Shown here: piece after piece, positions 46,367-55,923 of the stretch
Numbering within the stretch: the first letter of the stretch is position 1
How the letters are laid out: every line of letters starts with the position of its first letter
Assembly (NCBI GenBank): GCA_030278955.1
Contig: JAOANR010000006.1
Location: 12,609,915 to 12,673,914 of the forward strand
From: Hygrophila difformis
Lineage: Eukaryota > Streptophyta > Magnoliopsida > Lamiales > Acanthaceae
Reading direction: 5' to 3'
DNA: 64,000 bases
The notes under the pieces: model-generated
What the model was told of the DNA's origin: nothing
Database searches by the model: none
Seen by the model: the letters and a program-made list of their open reading frames with translations, nothing else
Made by a program: the position numbers and the translations under genes

Positions 46367-46550
46367 ATCCCTCCGTCCCACCTCAAATGTCTTGTTACTG
46401 TTGGGTACGGGAACTAAGGTAGAGTTGATTTGCGAGTATATGATGGGGTCCACATAGTTGTTGGAAGGGAAAATTATTTCTATTTATAGAAAGAATACAT
46501 TTGTAATGGGACATCCAAAAATAGTAAGTAGGACATGGACAGAGAGGGAG
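46367..46550. mobile_element. Stowaway-like MITE, short variant
   Basis: It opens ATCCCTCCGTCCCACCTC and ends GGACATGGACAGAGAGGGAG before TA. At about 184 bp it is shorter than the other copies and has a different interior (GTTACTGTTGGGTACGGG). Confidence 0.6.
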
Positions 46551-46576
46551 TACTATATTTTATGTCAAAAATATTT

Positions 46577-47585
46577 GGAAAAAAGGCCAATATAGTCCTT
46601 TATTTTTACAAAAAAGCCAAATCAGTCCTTTTTTATTTTTGGCCAAATTAGTCCGCTACATATATTAATTACGTCCCATCGGTCCTCCATCCACTAATTA
46701 TGCCCTAATTACATATTTTTGGCCAAATCAGTCCTTTTTTTCAAAAATCTAAATTGGTCCGTTATTAATTTTTGCCCCCTTTCATTCAGTCCAATGCACA
46801 TTTCAAACCACTAATAACTCAAATTCGATATAAGTAAAAAAATCTAAAATTTTGATATTTATAAAAAACACGACGTGACGAATCTAACAAGATCCTACTT
46901 GGCTCATTTTAACTTGTATATCTATGTTTAAACTTTAAGTCAAAACAAGTGTGTGAATAGTAGCAAATTAAATAATGTAATTATTAAAAAAATGGTGGGA
47001 GTATATCGCATAAAATGGTGTTTCTCCATAAAATGTAGTTATTAAAATGGTGTTTCTCCACTAAAATGTAGTTATTAAACAAATGGATCATCTTTTAGAG
47101 TTCGGTGGTTTTTGGTGTTTCTCCATAAAATGAAGACCAATTGCGATATATTCCCTCCATTTTTTAATAACTATATTGTCTAATTTGCCACTATTCACAC
47201 ACTTGTTTTGACTTAAATTTTAAACATAGATATACAAATTAAAATGAGCTAAGTAGGATCTTATTAGATTCGTCTCGTCGTGTAGTTTATAAATATCAAA
47301 ATTTTAGAATTTTTATTTATACCGTATTTGAGTTATTAGTGGTTTGAAATGTGCATTGGACTGCATGAAAGGGGACAAAAATTAATAACGGGCCAATTTA
47401 GATTTTTGAAAAAAAAGGACTGATTTGGCCAAAAATATGTAATTATGGCATAATTAGTAGATGGAGGACCGATTGGGACGTAATTAGTATATGTAGCGGA
47501 CCAATTTGGCCAAAAAAATAAAAAAAAAAGGACTGATTTGGCTTTTTTGTAAAAATAAAGAACTATATTGGCCTTTTTTTTTTCC
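46577..47585. mobile_element. foldback Mutator-like element C
   Basis: A perfect 10-bp repeat AAAAATATTT flanks it (46567-46576 and 47586-47595). The termini are GGAAAAAAGGCCAATATAGT and its inverse. Inverted arms are unusually long, about 430 bp each (46577-47010 and 47143-47585). They include, in both halves, a Stowaway-like sequence (CAATGCACATTTCAAA, ACAAGTGTGTGAATAG). The 130-bp loop contains two copies of AAAATGGTGTTTCTCCA. No coding. Confidence 0.85.
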
Positions 47586-47595
47586 AAAAATATTT

Positions 47596-49672
47596 CTTGT
47601 AAGAGAATTTAAACTCCCATTCCAATCCCCGTAGGGATGGAGATAGGGTGTAGGAGTTTCATCCTTTATTAACATGAATTTCATGAAATCCATCCATCCC
47701 TAAATGAATCATTGGCTTGTTATTTTCTTAAATTAAACCCCTCTTTTAACTTCAAACTCATAGCACTTCAACATGTATATTTTTTGACATTCTAGATTCA
47801 TAATAACTTATAAAATAATTAAAATTGAAAACTACGTTATTTTCTTTTTTTTCCTAGAAGATGAAGTAGCTAGCAGCTTCTCTCGTCGATCTATTCTTAA
47901 TTCAAAAGGGATAATTAGCAGATAGCGCTAGCCAATATATTAAAATATGCAAATCCTAATACTAATTATTAGGGAGACAAATTTGAGTAAATGAAGCAAT
48001 ATTGTCATGATGAAAGTGGTTTAGCTTAGCTTAATTATGATGCTATGAAATTTATATTGGCAAAAAAATGGAAGCTAAAAAAAAGAAAGCTTTTATAACT
48101 TAACTCCGCAGCAAAGGAAGAAAAGAATATATCAATACATTAAGGGACAGAGAGCTTTCAGGTAGAGGGGAATACAACACAAATGATTATCCACACAAGG
48201 CTGTTGTGCAATAAAGTCCTTTAATAATAATGAGAGCTCAAAGAAATGCCCCATTTCCACATACAAAAGTGAAACCCGCGTGTCCATATTTAAGGTTCCA
48301 AATACAATACTCGTAATGTTAAATTATATCAATACTTTTATTTATTTATTTATTATAAAACTAAAAGCTTCATAATATTAATTAATAAAAAAAAAGTTTA
48401 ATTAAGACTACATTCCGATGAATTCTACTTGACGTGGTATATATTGTGGTGTGATATGCAATTAAGGCCAAGTCTTGAAGATTCTTAAAGCCTTCAAGTG
48501 TGCCTTGTATGTCCTATCAGCTATCACTGTTCTTGCTTTAATTTGCACTTGTTATAGTAGTTCATAGTATGTATGTATTGCTTTTAAAGTGATGATCTTG
48601 CTGTTATGGCCCCCACATTTCTCAATCCTCAAGCACTGTCGATCGACTAAAGGGCTAAAAGGCTTGGTGATGAATACTACATGTTATCGACCAAGTAAGC
48701 ATTTGACTGTATTACTACGACTATACTTATTTATGTTTATTGCCCTGCCCATTCTTGTGTTACACAAGGGGCATGCCATATGTGGCCCATGGCTTTTCAT
48801 ATGAGGCCAATTAATTAAGAGTTAAGACTATGGGATTGAAAAAATATAAAAAGAAGAAAAAGAAACAACCCACATGAGCAGAAGAAATATATACCCATAA
48901 AAGTCGCAGCAAATTCCAAAAAGCTAATCCAGCTAGCTGCTGCTGCTCCAAAAATAAATAAAAAGAAACACGCAACATAATGCCTATACTAAGAAAATAG
49001 TGATCTTAGATGTAGGATCGTTGAAACATGAATCCAAGAATGATTAGTTGCGGCCTGCAGGATTATTTTGTAATGGATTAGCTACTTATTGTGAGGATTA
49101 TTTCTTGCAGTAAAACCCAAACCTTATTACGACATATGATGATGATGATGATACAATTAACGAATTGTTATGAGATGTAGAGTTGCATAAGACTATTACT
49201 TAAGCATCACTTCATGAGAATTAAAGATAAAGTAGCAATCATGTGATGAGGGGATCATATATGTCCTTGAATCTCAAGAATTGTGACCACTATACAATTC
49301 ATTGATAAGATGTAGTATAAAGGTGATTGTGAAGAGGGCTTGTTTTGGAATGGACCCATTTTCCTTCTTTTTTTTTTTTTCAGAATGATATTCCATGTTT
49401 CATGACTTACAATCCACAAGGAAAAAAGAAACATAATGGAGAATAGCATGAATTCACTTGTGAAATAGTCCTTTCGAGATAAAAAAAAAATATTTAGATA
49501 ATAGTAATATTTTTTGTAGTTCAGTTGATTATCACCCACTAGTATCTAGAAACCTATCAAGCCCAACATTAAAGTAATTGCTTTCCCTGAAAAATGTCGT
49601 TGCAAGGTATTGAACCATAATTCTACCCGCCAAAGACATCATTACTCACCGAAAGAACGACCAATGTTTAGA
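47596..49672. other. intergenic stretch
   Basis: About 2 kb without a supported gene. A 71-codon frame at 48589 has no other support. Confidence 0.4.
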
Positions 49673-51282
49673 CACTACAAGAAAAGTCAGGATTACCGAC
49701 CCCAAAATTTAACCGGCTGGGTTACGCCTTTGCACCGCCAATGAGAAGCCGCCATGTGTCATATATATTAATTCATCCTCAATGCTGAAAAGGGGATTCG
49801 AACCCAGGTGAAGTAGATTTCTCACCCGCGCGCGTGCCATCTGAATACACAACTTTTCATGTTATCATATGCAATTTGTTAAATATATATAATATTTTTA
49901 TATATAAATGTGTAAATTAATAACTTAAAGATTATTATAAAAATTGATATTAATTAAATAAATAAATAGAATAATTAATTAATTATATAAAACATAAAAT
50001 TAAATTAAATGGGTAAAATTAATTAAAACAGTAATTAAATGTAATAAAACAAAAATCAATATGAATAAATATTAATTAAATTAAAAATTTTATAAAAATA
50101 TTAAACTCCATGATAAAAATTAAAAATAACATCTGCAAAATAAAATTCAATAATTAATATAAATAATTGCGATCCAATATATATCGGTAATAGCGATCCA
50201 ATATGTTCGATCGCAAATTTTGATCGCTAAATTGACTTTTTCTTGTAGTTATTTAAATTGAAATAAAATATAAACTAAAATTATATTAATTAAATAATAA
50301 AAAATTTATTTATTAAATTAATTAAAAAATAAAATTAATTAAATCAAGAAAAATTGAAATTGATGAATTAATTAAAATAATAAAATTATTCAAAATTAAA
50401 ATAAATGTAAATAATAACATAAATTTTTTTAATAAAAAATACTATGAGTGAAAAATTAAAAATAAAATTAATTAAATAAATTATTAAATTTAATAATTAA
50501 ATTAATAAATAAATAAATAATTAAATTAAAAATAAATAATTAATTAATTTAAAAATAAATAATTAATTAATTTGCTCAAAAAAATAAATTATTAAATTAT
50601 ATAAATAATCAAAAAATGTTGACTAAAATATAAAATAAATAATAAAATAATAGAAAATTAAATATATATAAATAATAACATAAATTTATTTTTAATAAAA
50701 ATACTATGAAGTAAAAATTAAAAATAAAATTAACTAAATAAGTTATGAAATTCAGTAATTAAATTAATTAATTAATTAATAAATAATATAAAATAAAAAA
50801 TTAATTAAAACGATTCAAATAAATAAATAATTAAATTATGAAAATAATAAATAAATATTTAATGAAAATACTAAATAATTAATAAAAAGGAAAAAATAAT
50901 AAAAATTGGAAAAAAAACTACTGATCCCCAATTGGGGTCGGTAACCCAATTGGAGTCGGTAATGGGATCATCAATACAATAAAAATAAAAAAAATGGAAA
51001 AAAACTACCGACCCCAATTGGGGTCGGTAATATGATAAAAATAAAAAAAAGGAAAAAACTACAGACGCCAATTGGGGTCGATAATGGGGCTGGTAACAAT
51101 TATCGACCCCAAATACCGACCCCATTTGGGGTCGGTAATGCCGACCACATTTATTGTGGTCGGTGTTTTGGCGTCGAATGTCCTGGATCCCAATAACGGC
51201 TAAATATTTTGGGGTCGGTAAATCCGACCCGTGCTCTGGTGGTCGGGAATTGGGGTCGGGAATTGGGTTTTTTCTTGCAGTG
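49673..51282. mobile_element. non-autonomous CACTA element
   Basis: It starts CACTACAAGAAAAGTCAGG and ends TTTTTTCTTGCAGTG. AGA flanks both sides (49670-49672 and 51283-51285). Subterminal repeats are GACCCCAATTGGGGTCGGTA and variants, different from those of the element at 25356. Near 50160-50250 lies GATCGCTAAATTGAC-TTTTTCTTGTAGT, apparently the end of another CACTA copy of the GCGACC type embedded within it. The rest is AAATTAATTA-type AT-rich sequence without coding. Confidence 0.8.
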
Positions 51283-52305
51283 AGATAATAATTTGAATTA
51301 ATGATTGAGGTTAAAAATTATGGTTATATTAATTAACAAGTAAATTAAACACTTAGAAAGAATGAATAAAAGATAAATTAAAATAAGGGTTTAGGGTTTG
51401 AAATTAAAATATAGGTATCAATTAAAAAAATTACGCTCCAAGTCCAATAGCTAGCATATCGACCGGTAGAAGAAGCATGTTAGCTCATGATGCGATTTTC
51501 TATTATAAAATACCACCAATACTTATTTATATAGTTACCATTCGATGCTTTTTAATTTACATCTTGAAAGTTTTTATACACTAAATAAGAAAAAATAAAA
51601 AATAAAATACTTTTCTTTAAACGGAAAAGCTATTTTCACAAGAAGAAAAACCAAAGGCAAGGAAGGGCCGGGGCTGGGCAAAAAAAGCCATCCCGAAAAG
51701 TGGGCTTAACCGAAGAGAATGGTCAGGAATGCTGTGGACCAAATAAATAGACAATAGAACTATACAAGTACAGCAAACTCCAAATGGGCTGTGGAGTTTC
51801 TATCTATAATAATAATAAATCATTCACATGACGCTACATTCCACATATACATATATGTTGATGCATATTTTTAATGATTAATTTTTATAAGTAAAAATTA
51901 TAAAAAGTTAATGTTATTCTAAAACTACAAGATTAGACGAATTTAACAAGATGGCGATGCATATTTTTTATGATTAACTTACATATAATATTAGGCGAAC
52001 CTAACAAAATCCCACTTGACTATATTTTTTCTTACATAACTACCAAAAAAATTTGAATCGAAGTTAAAAGTAGTACCAAAAAGTGAAGCGTAGATTGTAA
52101 CGAGACGGAGGTAGTACATAATGAACGAAGATCCATCAATGAAATACGATACACTCATCAATTCAACAATTTTAATTTCCATCATTTCTTTCATTACTCA
52201 ACTTATAAGGAAAAAACGAACCACACAATGCAAACAAGATCCTAAACATGCACTGATGCACCTAGCCAAAAAGCTAGAGAATTACTAGCTATTACATCGA
52301 TAGAT

Positions 52306-52341
<36 letters not shown>

Positions 52342-52446
52342 TCACCGATCCGGACAAGGTAATTAACAAGGTAACATTCCCTTACGAAAGCAGGCTAACC
52401 ATCATATGATCTCCAACATATATATATATGGTTTGGTTTTTAATTT
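51283..52446. other. intergenic stretch with a truncated Stowaway-like MITE
   Basis: A Stowaway-like end, GTAACGAGACGGAGGTAGTA, closes at about 52117. Related interior sequence (AACAAAATCCCACTTGACTA) reaches back to about 51880. A (TA)n tract lies at about 52309-52339. Nothing else is recognised. Confidence 0.45.
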
Positions 52447-53610
52447 TTATGGCATATTATAATTACCGGGAGGAGGAGGAGACGGCTCTGGGATGTAAGG
52501 CATTAGAGGAGTGCCATGCTGGATAGGTTTAGGCCTTACAGAAGCCTTTGAGGTCGGGACTGGATTTATGGGACGGTAATCTTCCAATTGTATGTTGCCT
52601 CCCGCATCTTTATCCAGTTTATCTGAAAAACGAGACTTCACATTGTCCTGCAAAATATATGATCACTGTTACATATTTAGGACGACAGTTGTGCCTGTAA
52701 AATTTAGCGTACTATACTCTCCTATATGATTGGTAGAAAAATTAATTAAATGTACCACAAGCTGCTTCCGGTTGTTTGGCCTCCTCCATGTGAAAGCAGA
52801 ATTGGTGTGTCCTGTCAAACCAGAAATGAAACCATGCATGTACTTATAATGAATAGGTTTTGACAGTTGCAGGGATGGCTTTATTTAAGAATGAATTGAA
52901 GATGGGGTACATGCCTATGCCATGTACGAAAAGGATCAAATCTAAATTATGCACATACATTTGTTTAATTTTCTCTATTTTCCTCCCCTGAAGAATTTGC
53001 AAATATACTATTTTGAAAGGTACTACTCTCCATGTGTCAAACTAACAAAAATTAGGAGATACAATATAATTATCACATATTCAGAAGACCAAAATAAAGG
53101 CAATTTCGCCCAAGTGATAACACCAGTTTCTGCTGTATCAAACACACCTAAAGTAATTACTTTTAAAAACTAACAAATTTTACTCAACATTACTCAATTG
53201 TCAGATAAAAATGATGAATTCATATTTCCAACCTCAGTTCATATATTTTGAAAATTCAGCACCTATATAGATTCAGCAGTAACTTATTTGTATATTCTTC
53301 AAACTTTTTCATTGGTTGATGAAGATGTTGAATATGTTGTTCAACGTTAAATAGTGCCTAAAGGTTCCAACTTCTCATGCTTTGACGATGTTTCTGTTTC
53401 GTTTGACTTGTGGAACCATCTTATTACAGCAGCCAAAGAAATTCATTACTTATGGCTATTTCTAGACTAAAAAACATGAAGTAAGTATTAAAAAGAGAAA
53501 ACAAGTTTACCTGGATTAGAGGCGGCGTCCCTTTCCTTGGAGTAAACCAGGCAGATGAAGACAGATGCGCAAATGAACAAGAGAAAACACAAGAATCGAA
53601 AAGGCTTCAT
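52447..53610 (-). CDS. 118-residue probable secreted protein or peptide precursor
   Basis: Three exons on the minus strand: 53610-53511, 52811-52756 and 52647-52447. Junctions CCAG|GTAAAC, TTGACAG|GA, CTTGTG|GTACAT and TTTTGCAG|GAC all agree in phase. The N-terminus MKPFRFLCFLLFICASVFIC is a strong signal peptide or anchor, with likely cleavage near residue 24. The middle is basic (TWRRPNNRKQLV, 41-52). The C-terminal part has an acidic-Tyr site LEDYRPINPVP (73-83, Y76) followed by the Pro-rich tail HGTPLMPYIPEPSPPPPGN. The signal peptide, variable spacer, DY site and Pro-rich C-terminus resemble precursors of Tyr-sulfated plant peptides, but the tail is not one I can assign to PSY, CIF, RGF or CEP. 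A plain Pro-rich apoplastic protein is the alternative. The ATG at 53610 is the first in frame. Confidence 0.7.
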
Positions 53611-54290
53611 TGTAATTACACTAACAAACACAAGAAAAGAAAATAGAAATATATTAGTAGTAGTAGTAGTAGTAGAACTTTTGCCCCCCTTTTTTCTTCC
53701 CTCCGGACAATATTTTTGTCTTCGCACTGTTAAACCCTAGGTCTTGGCAACAGTTTCAATGGAGAAAGAAATAAGCTGTACCCCACTTTAATTTTTTTTT
53801 AAAAAAAAAAAAAAAAAAAACAGCATAACTAATGCAGAATGATACTCCATTATTACACAGTAATGCGAAATAAAATACTAGCACTACGAGCATTTAAAAA
53901 GAGTAGGGAGCCATGATCGATGACGATAATGTGGTTTCAATTTCGTGGCCATTATGGAGAAATTGGAGATAGAGAGTTGGGAAATGCAAAGGGATGGATA
54001 GATGATTCATGAAAGATTTTAATGCTTAGTGTAGAATATACTAAAATGGAGTAATAAATAAAATAAAAATAAGTTACTCCTCTCAGAAATAAAATAAATG
54101 AAGAAATGAATGGAGTAGAACTTTTTGGCATTATTGGTGCAGAAATGAATTAAATGAAGAAATGAATGCTGGGGCGGTGAAATGCCAGCTTTGTTCTAAG
54201 ATTTCCTTTCAGAAAGGATACACTCTGTCATGCACATATTCCTTTATTAACCTATTTTCTTCTCTTTCCTTTCTTTTGATGTTCTTTTTA
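53611..54290. other. upstream region of the secreted-protein gene
   Basis: Contains a (TAG)n tract near 53656-53675 that would lie in the 5' UTR, and an A-run near 53800-53820. No other gene. Confidence 0.4.
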
Positions 54291-54301
54291 TACTCCTTTA
54301 T

Positions 54302-54592
54302 TGTTATACACATACGTGTATAGTAGGTTGGATGTGTGTCCATGGCTAGGCTTATGAGAAGATGCCAGGTTTCTTTTTACTTGATGAGTCATGTGCTCCA
54401 AACTTGTATAAATACCCCCCTTTCTGCTCGAATGAAGAATACACAGATTTCCCAATTTGCATTGCACTACTTCTCTTCAATTTATTCTGTCTACTAGTTA
54501 TTATTATTGATATTCTATTGATTCGTCTGTCTCGTTTTTATCTTTATTACATATTATATGCTAATAGGCTAACTAGTTATATTTATATAACA
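54302..54592 (+). repeat. copia 5' LTR
   Basis: Starts TGTTATACACATACGTG and ends TTATATAACA. Contains TATAAATA at 54407-54414 followed by six C residues. Compared with the 3' LTR, it has C for T in GATGCCAGG and G for A in AATAGGCTAAC. Confidence 0.95.
54407..54414 (+). promoter_or_regulatory. copia LTR TATA box
   Basis: TATAAATA about 105 bp into the LTR. The same site in the 3' LTR is at 59615-59622, where it could drive transcription outward into the flank. Confidence 0.6.
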
Positions 54593-54608
54593 CGTTATCA
54601 GCACGAGG
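54593..54608 (+). other. copia primer-binding-site region
   Basis: CGTTATCAGCACGAGG lies directly after the LTR. TATCAGCACGAG follows many plant copia LTRs and takes the primer-site position; I did not assign the tRNA. Confidence 0.5.
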
Positions 54609-54750
54609 GTTGTTCGAGTTGCTGAAATACCAGTTGAGTTCTGTTCGAGGTTTGCTGAAATACAAGTTCATACCGATGTTCTGCCGAAAATTTCCAAGTC
54701 TACAAGGAGGTCATCCTAGGTAATATATTTATACTGTTTGTAATATAATT

Positions 54751-55791
54751 ATGTCTAACCTTGCGAAGCAACTGTTTACGCCCCTTGAAGTTTCCGGAAG
54801 AAACTATCAATTATGGGCAATAGATGTGAAGATGCATCTTGAATCAATGAATTTGGAAAGAACGATTGAAAAGGGGAATGATATGGCAAATTCTGAAAAA
54901 GCCAAGACGATGATTTTTCTTCGTCATCACTTTGATTCAGCCTTGAAGTCTGAATATCTGACCCTCCAGGATCCTGCTGATCTCTGGGAGGATTTAAAAG
55001 AAAGGTATGATCACTTGAAGATGGTCAACCTTCCTAAAGCAAGAAATGATTGGCTGACTTTGAGATTGCAGGATTTTAAAACAGTCAGTGAATATAACTC
55101 TGCCATGTTTAGAATCACTTCACAGCTGAAATTGTGTGGTGAAAAGGTATCTGATCAAGAGATGCTTGAGAAAACCTTTACTACGTTCCACGCTTCGAAT
55201 ATGCTCCTGCAGCAATATCGAGAGAGGAGATTCACAAGATATTCTGAACTCATTGTTTGCTTACTGTTGGCTGAACAAAACAATGAGTTATTATTAAAGA
55301 ATCACGAGTCACGACCTACTGGTGCTAGTCCATTCCCAGAAGCGAATGCGACTCAAATTTCTAGAAACCACCAAACTTGGGATAACACACGAGGTGGTCA
55401 TCGCGGACGTGGTCGCGGTCGTGGTTATAGTCGCGGTCGTGGTTGTGCTCGTGGTCGAGGTCGTGCACGCGGTCAAAATCACAAATCCAGAAGATTTGAG
55501 CCATATAATCAAATGAGTGAAAAATGGCATGATGATAGAGACAAGTGCCACAGATGTGGAATGGAAGGACACTGGTCCCGGACTTTTCGTACTGCGGAGC
55601 ATCTTGTGAAATTATACCAAGATTCAGTAAAGGGAAAAGGCAAAATGGCAGAAACAGATTTGGTTACAAATGATGATATAATTATGCCTATCATTCCAGC
55701 TCCTGAAGCAGCTAACCCTTTCAACATGGATGCTGGGCCATCTTTCACGGCAAATTTTGATATAGATGGCTTTATGGAAGATATTGATTAA
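54751..55791 (+). CDS. copia Gag polyprotein
   Basis: An intact frame of 346 residues starting at the first ATG after the LTR leader. The N-terminal 170 residues carry the retrotransposon Gag (UBN2-type) region: NYQLWAIDVKMHLESMNLER, DLWEDLKERYDHLK, WLTLRLQDFKTVSEYNSAMF. Residues about 210-245 form an Arg/Gly-rich RNA-binding tract. A zinc knuckle near 270 reads CHRCGMEGHWSRTF, in which the fourth ligand, normally Cys, is Phe, so the knuckle is probably inactive. The frame ends with TAA at 55789. Pol begins 132 bp downstream rather than overlapping. Confidence 0.9.
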   Translation: MSNLAKQLFTPLEVSGRNYQLWAIDVKMHLESMNLERTIEKGNDMANSEKAKTMIFLRHHFDSALKSEYLTLQDPADLWEDLKERYDHLKMVNLPKARNDWLTLRLQDFKTVSEYNSAMFRITSQLKLCGEKVSDQEMLEKTFTTFHASNMLLQQYRERRFTRYSELIVCLLLAEQNNELLLKNHESRPTGASPFPEANATQISRNHQTWDNTRGGHRGRGRGRGYSRGRGCARGRGRARGQNHKSRRFEPYNQMSEKWHDDRDKCHRCGMEGHWSRTFRTAEHLVKLYQDSVKGKGKMAETDLVTNDDIIMPIIPAPEAANPFNMDAGPSFTANFDIDGFMEDID

Positions 55792-55923
55792 GGTGTTTTG
55801 TTGTGTTTCTTTTTAGTATGTTTTTCTTTGTATCTTTTGTTAACTAGTATATCAAATTTTGCTATGTACCCGTTGTACTATTTGGCATGGATATTAATAT
55901 AGCATTTTCTTCCAGAAGAAGAA

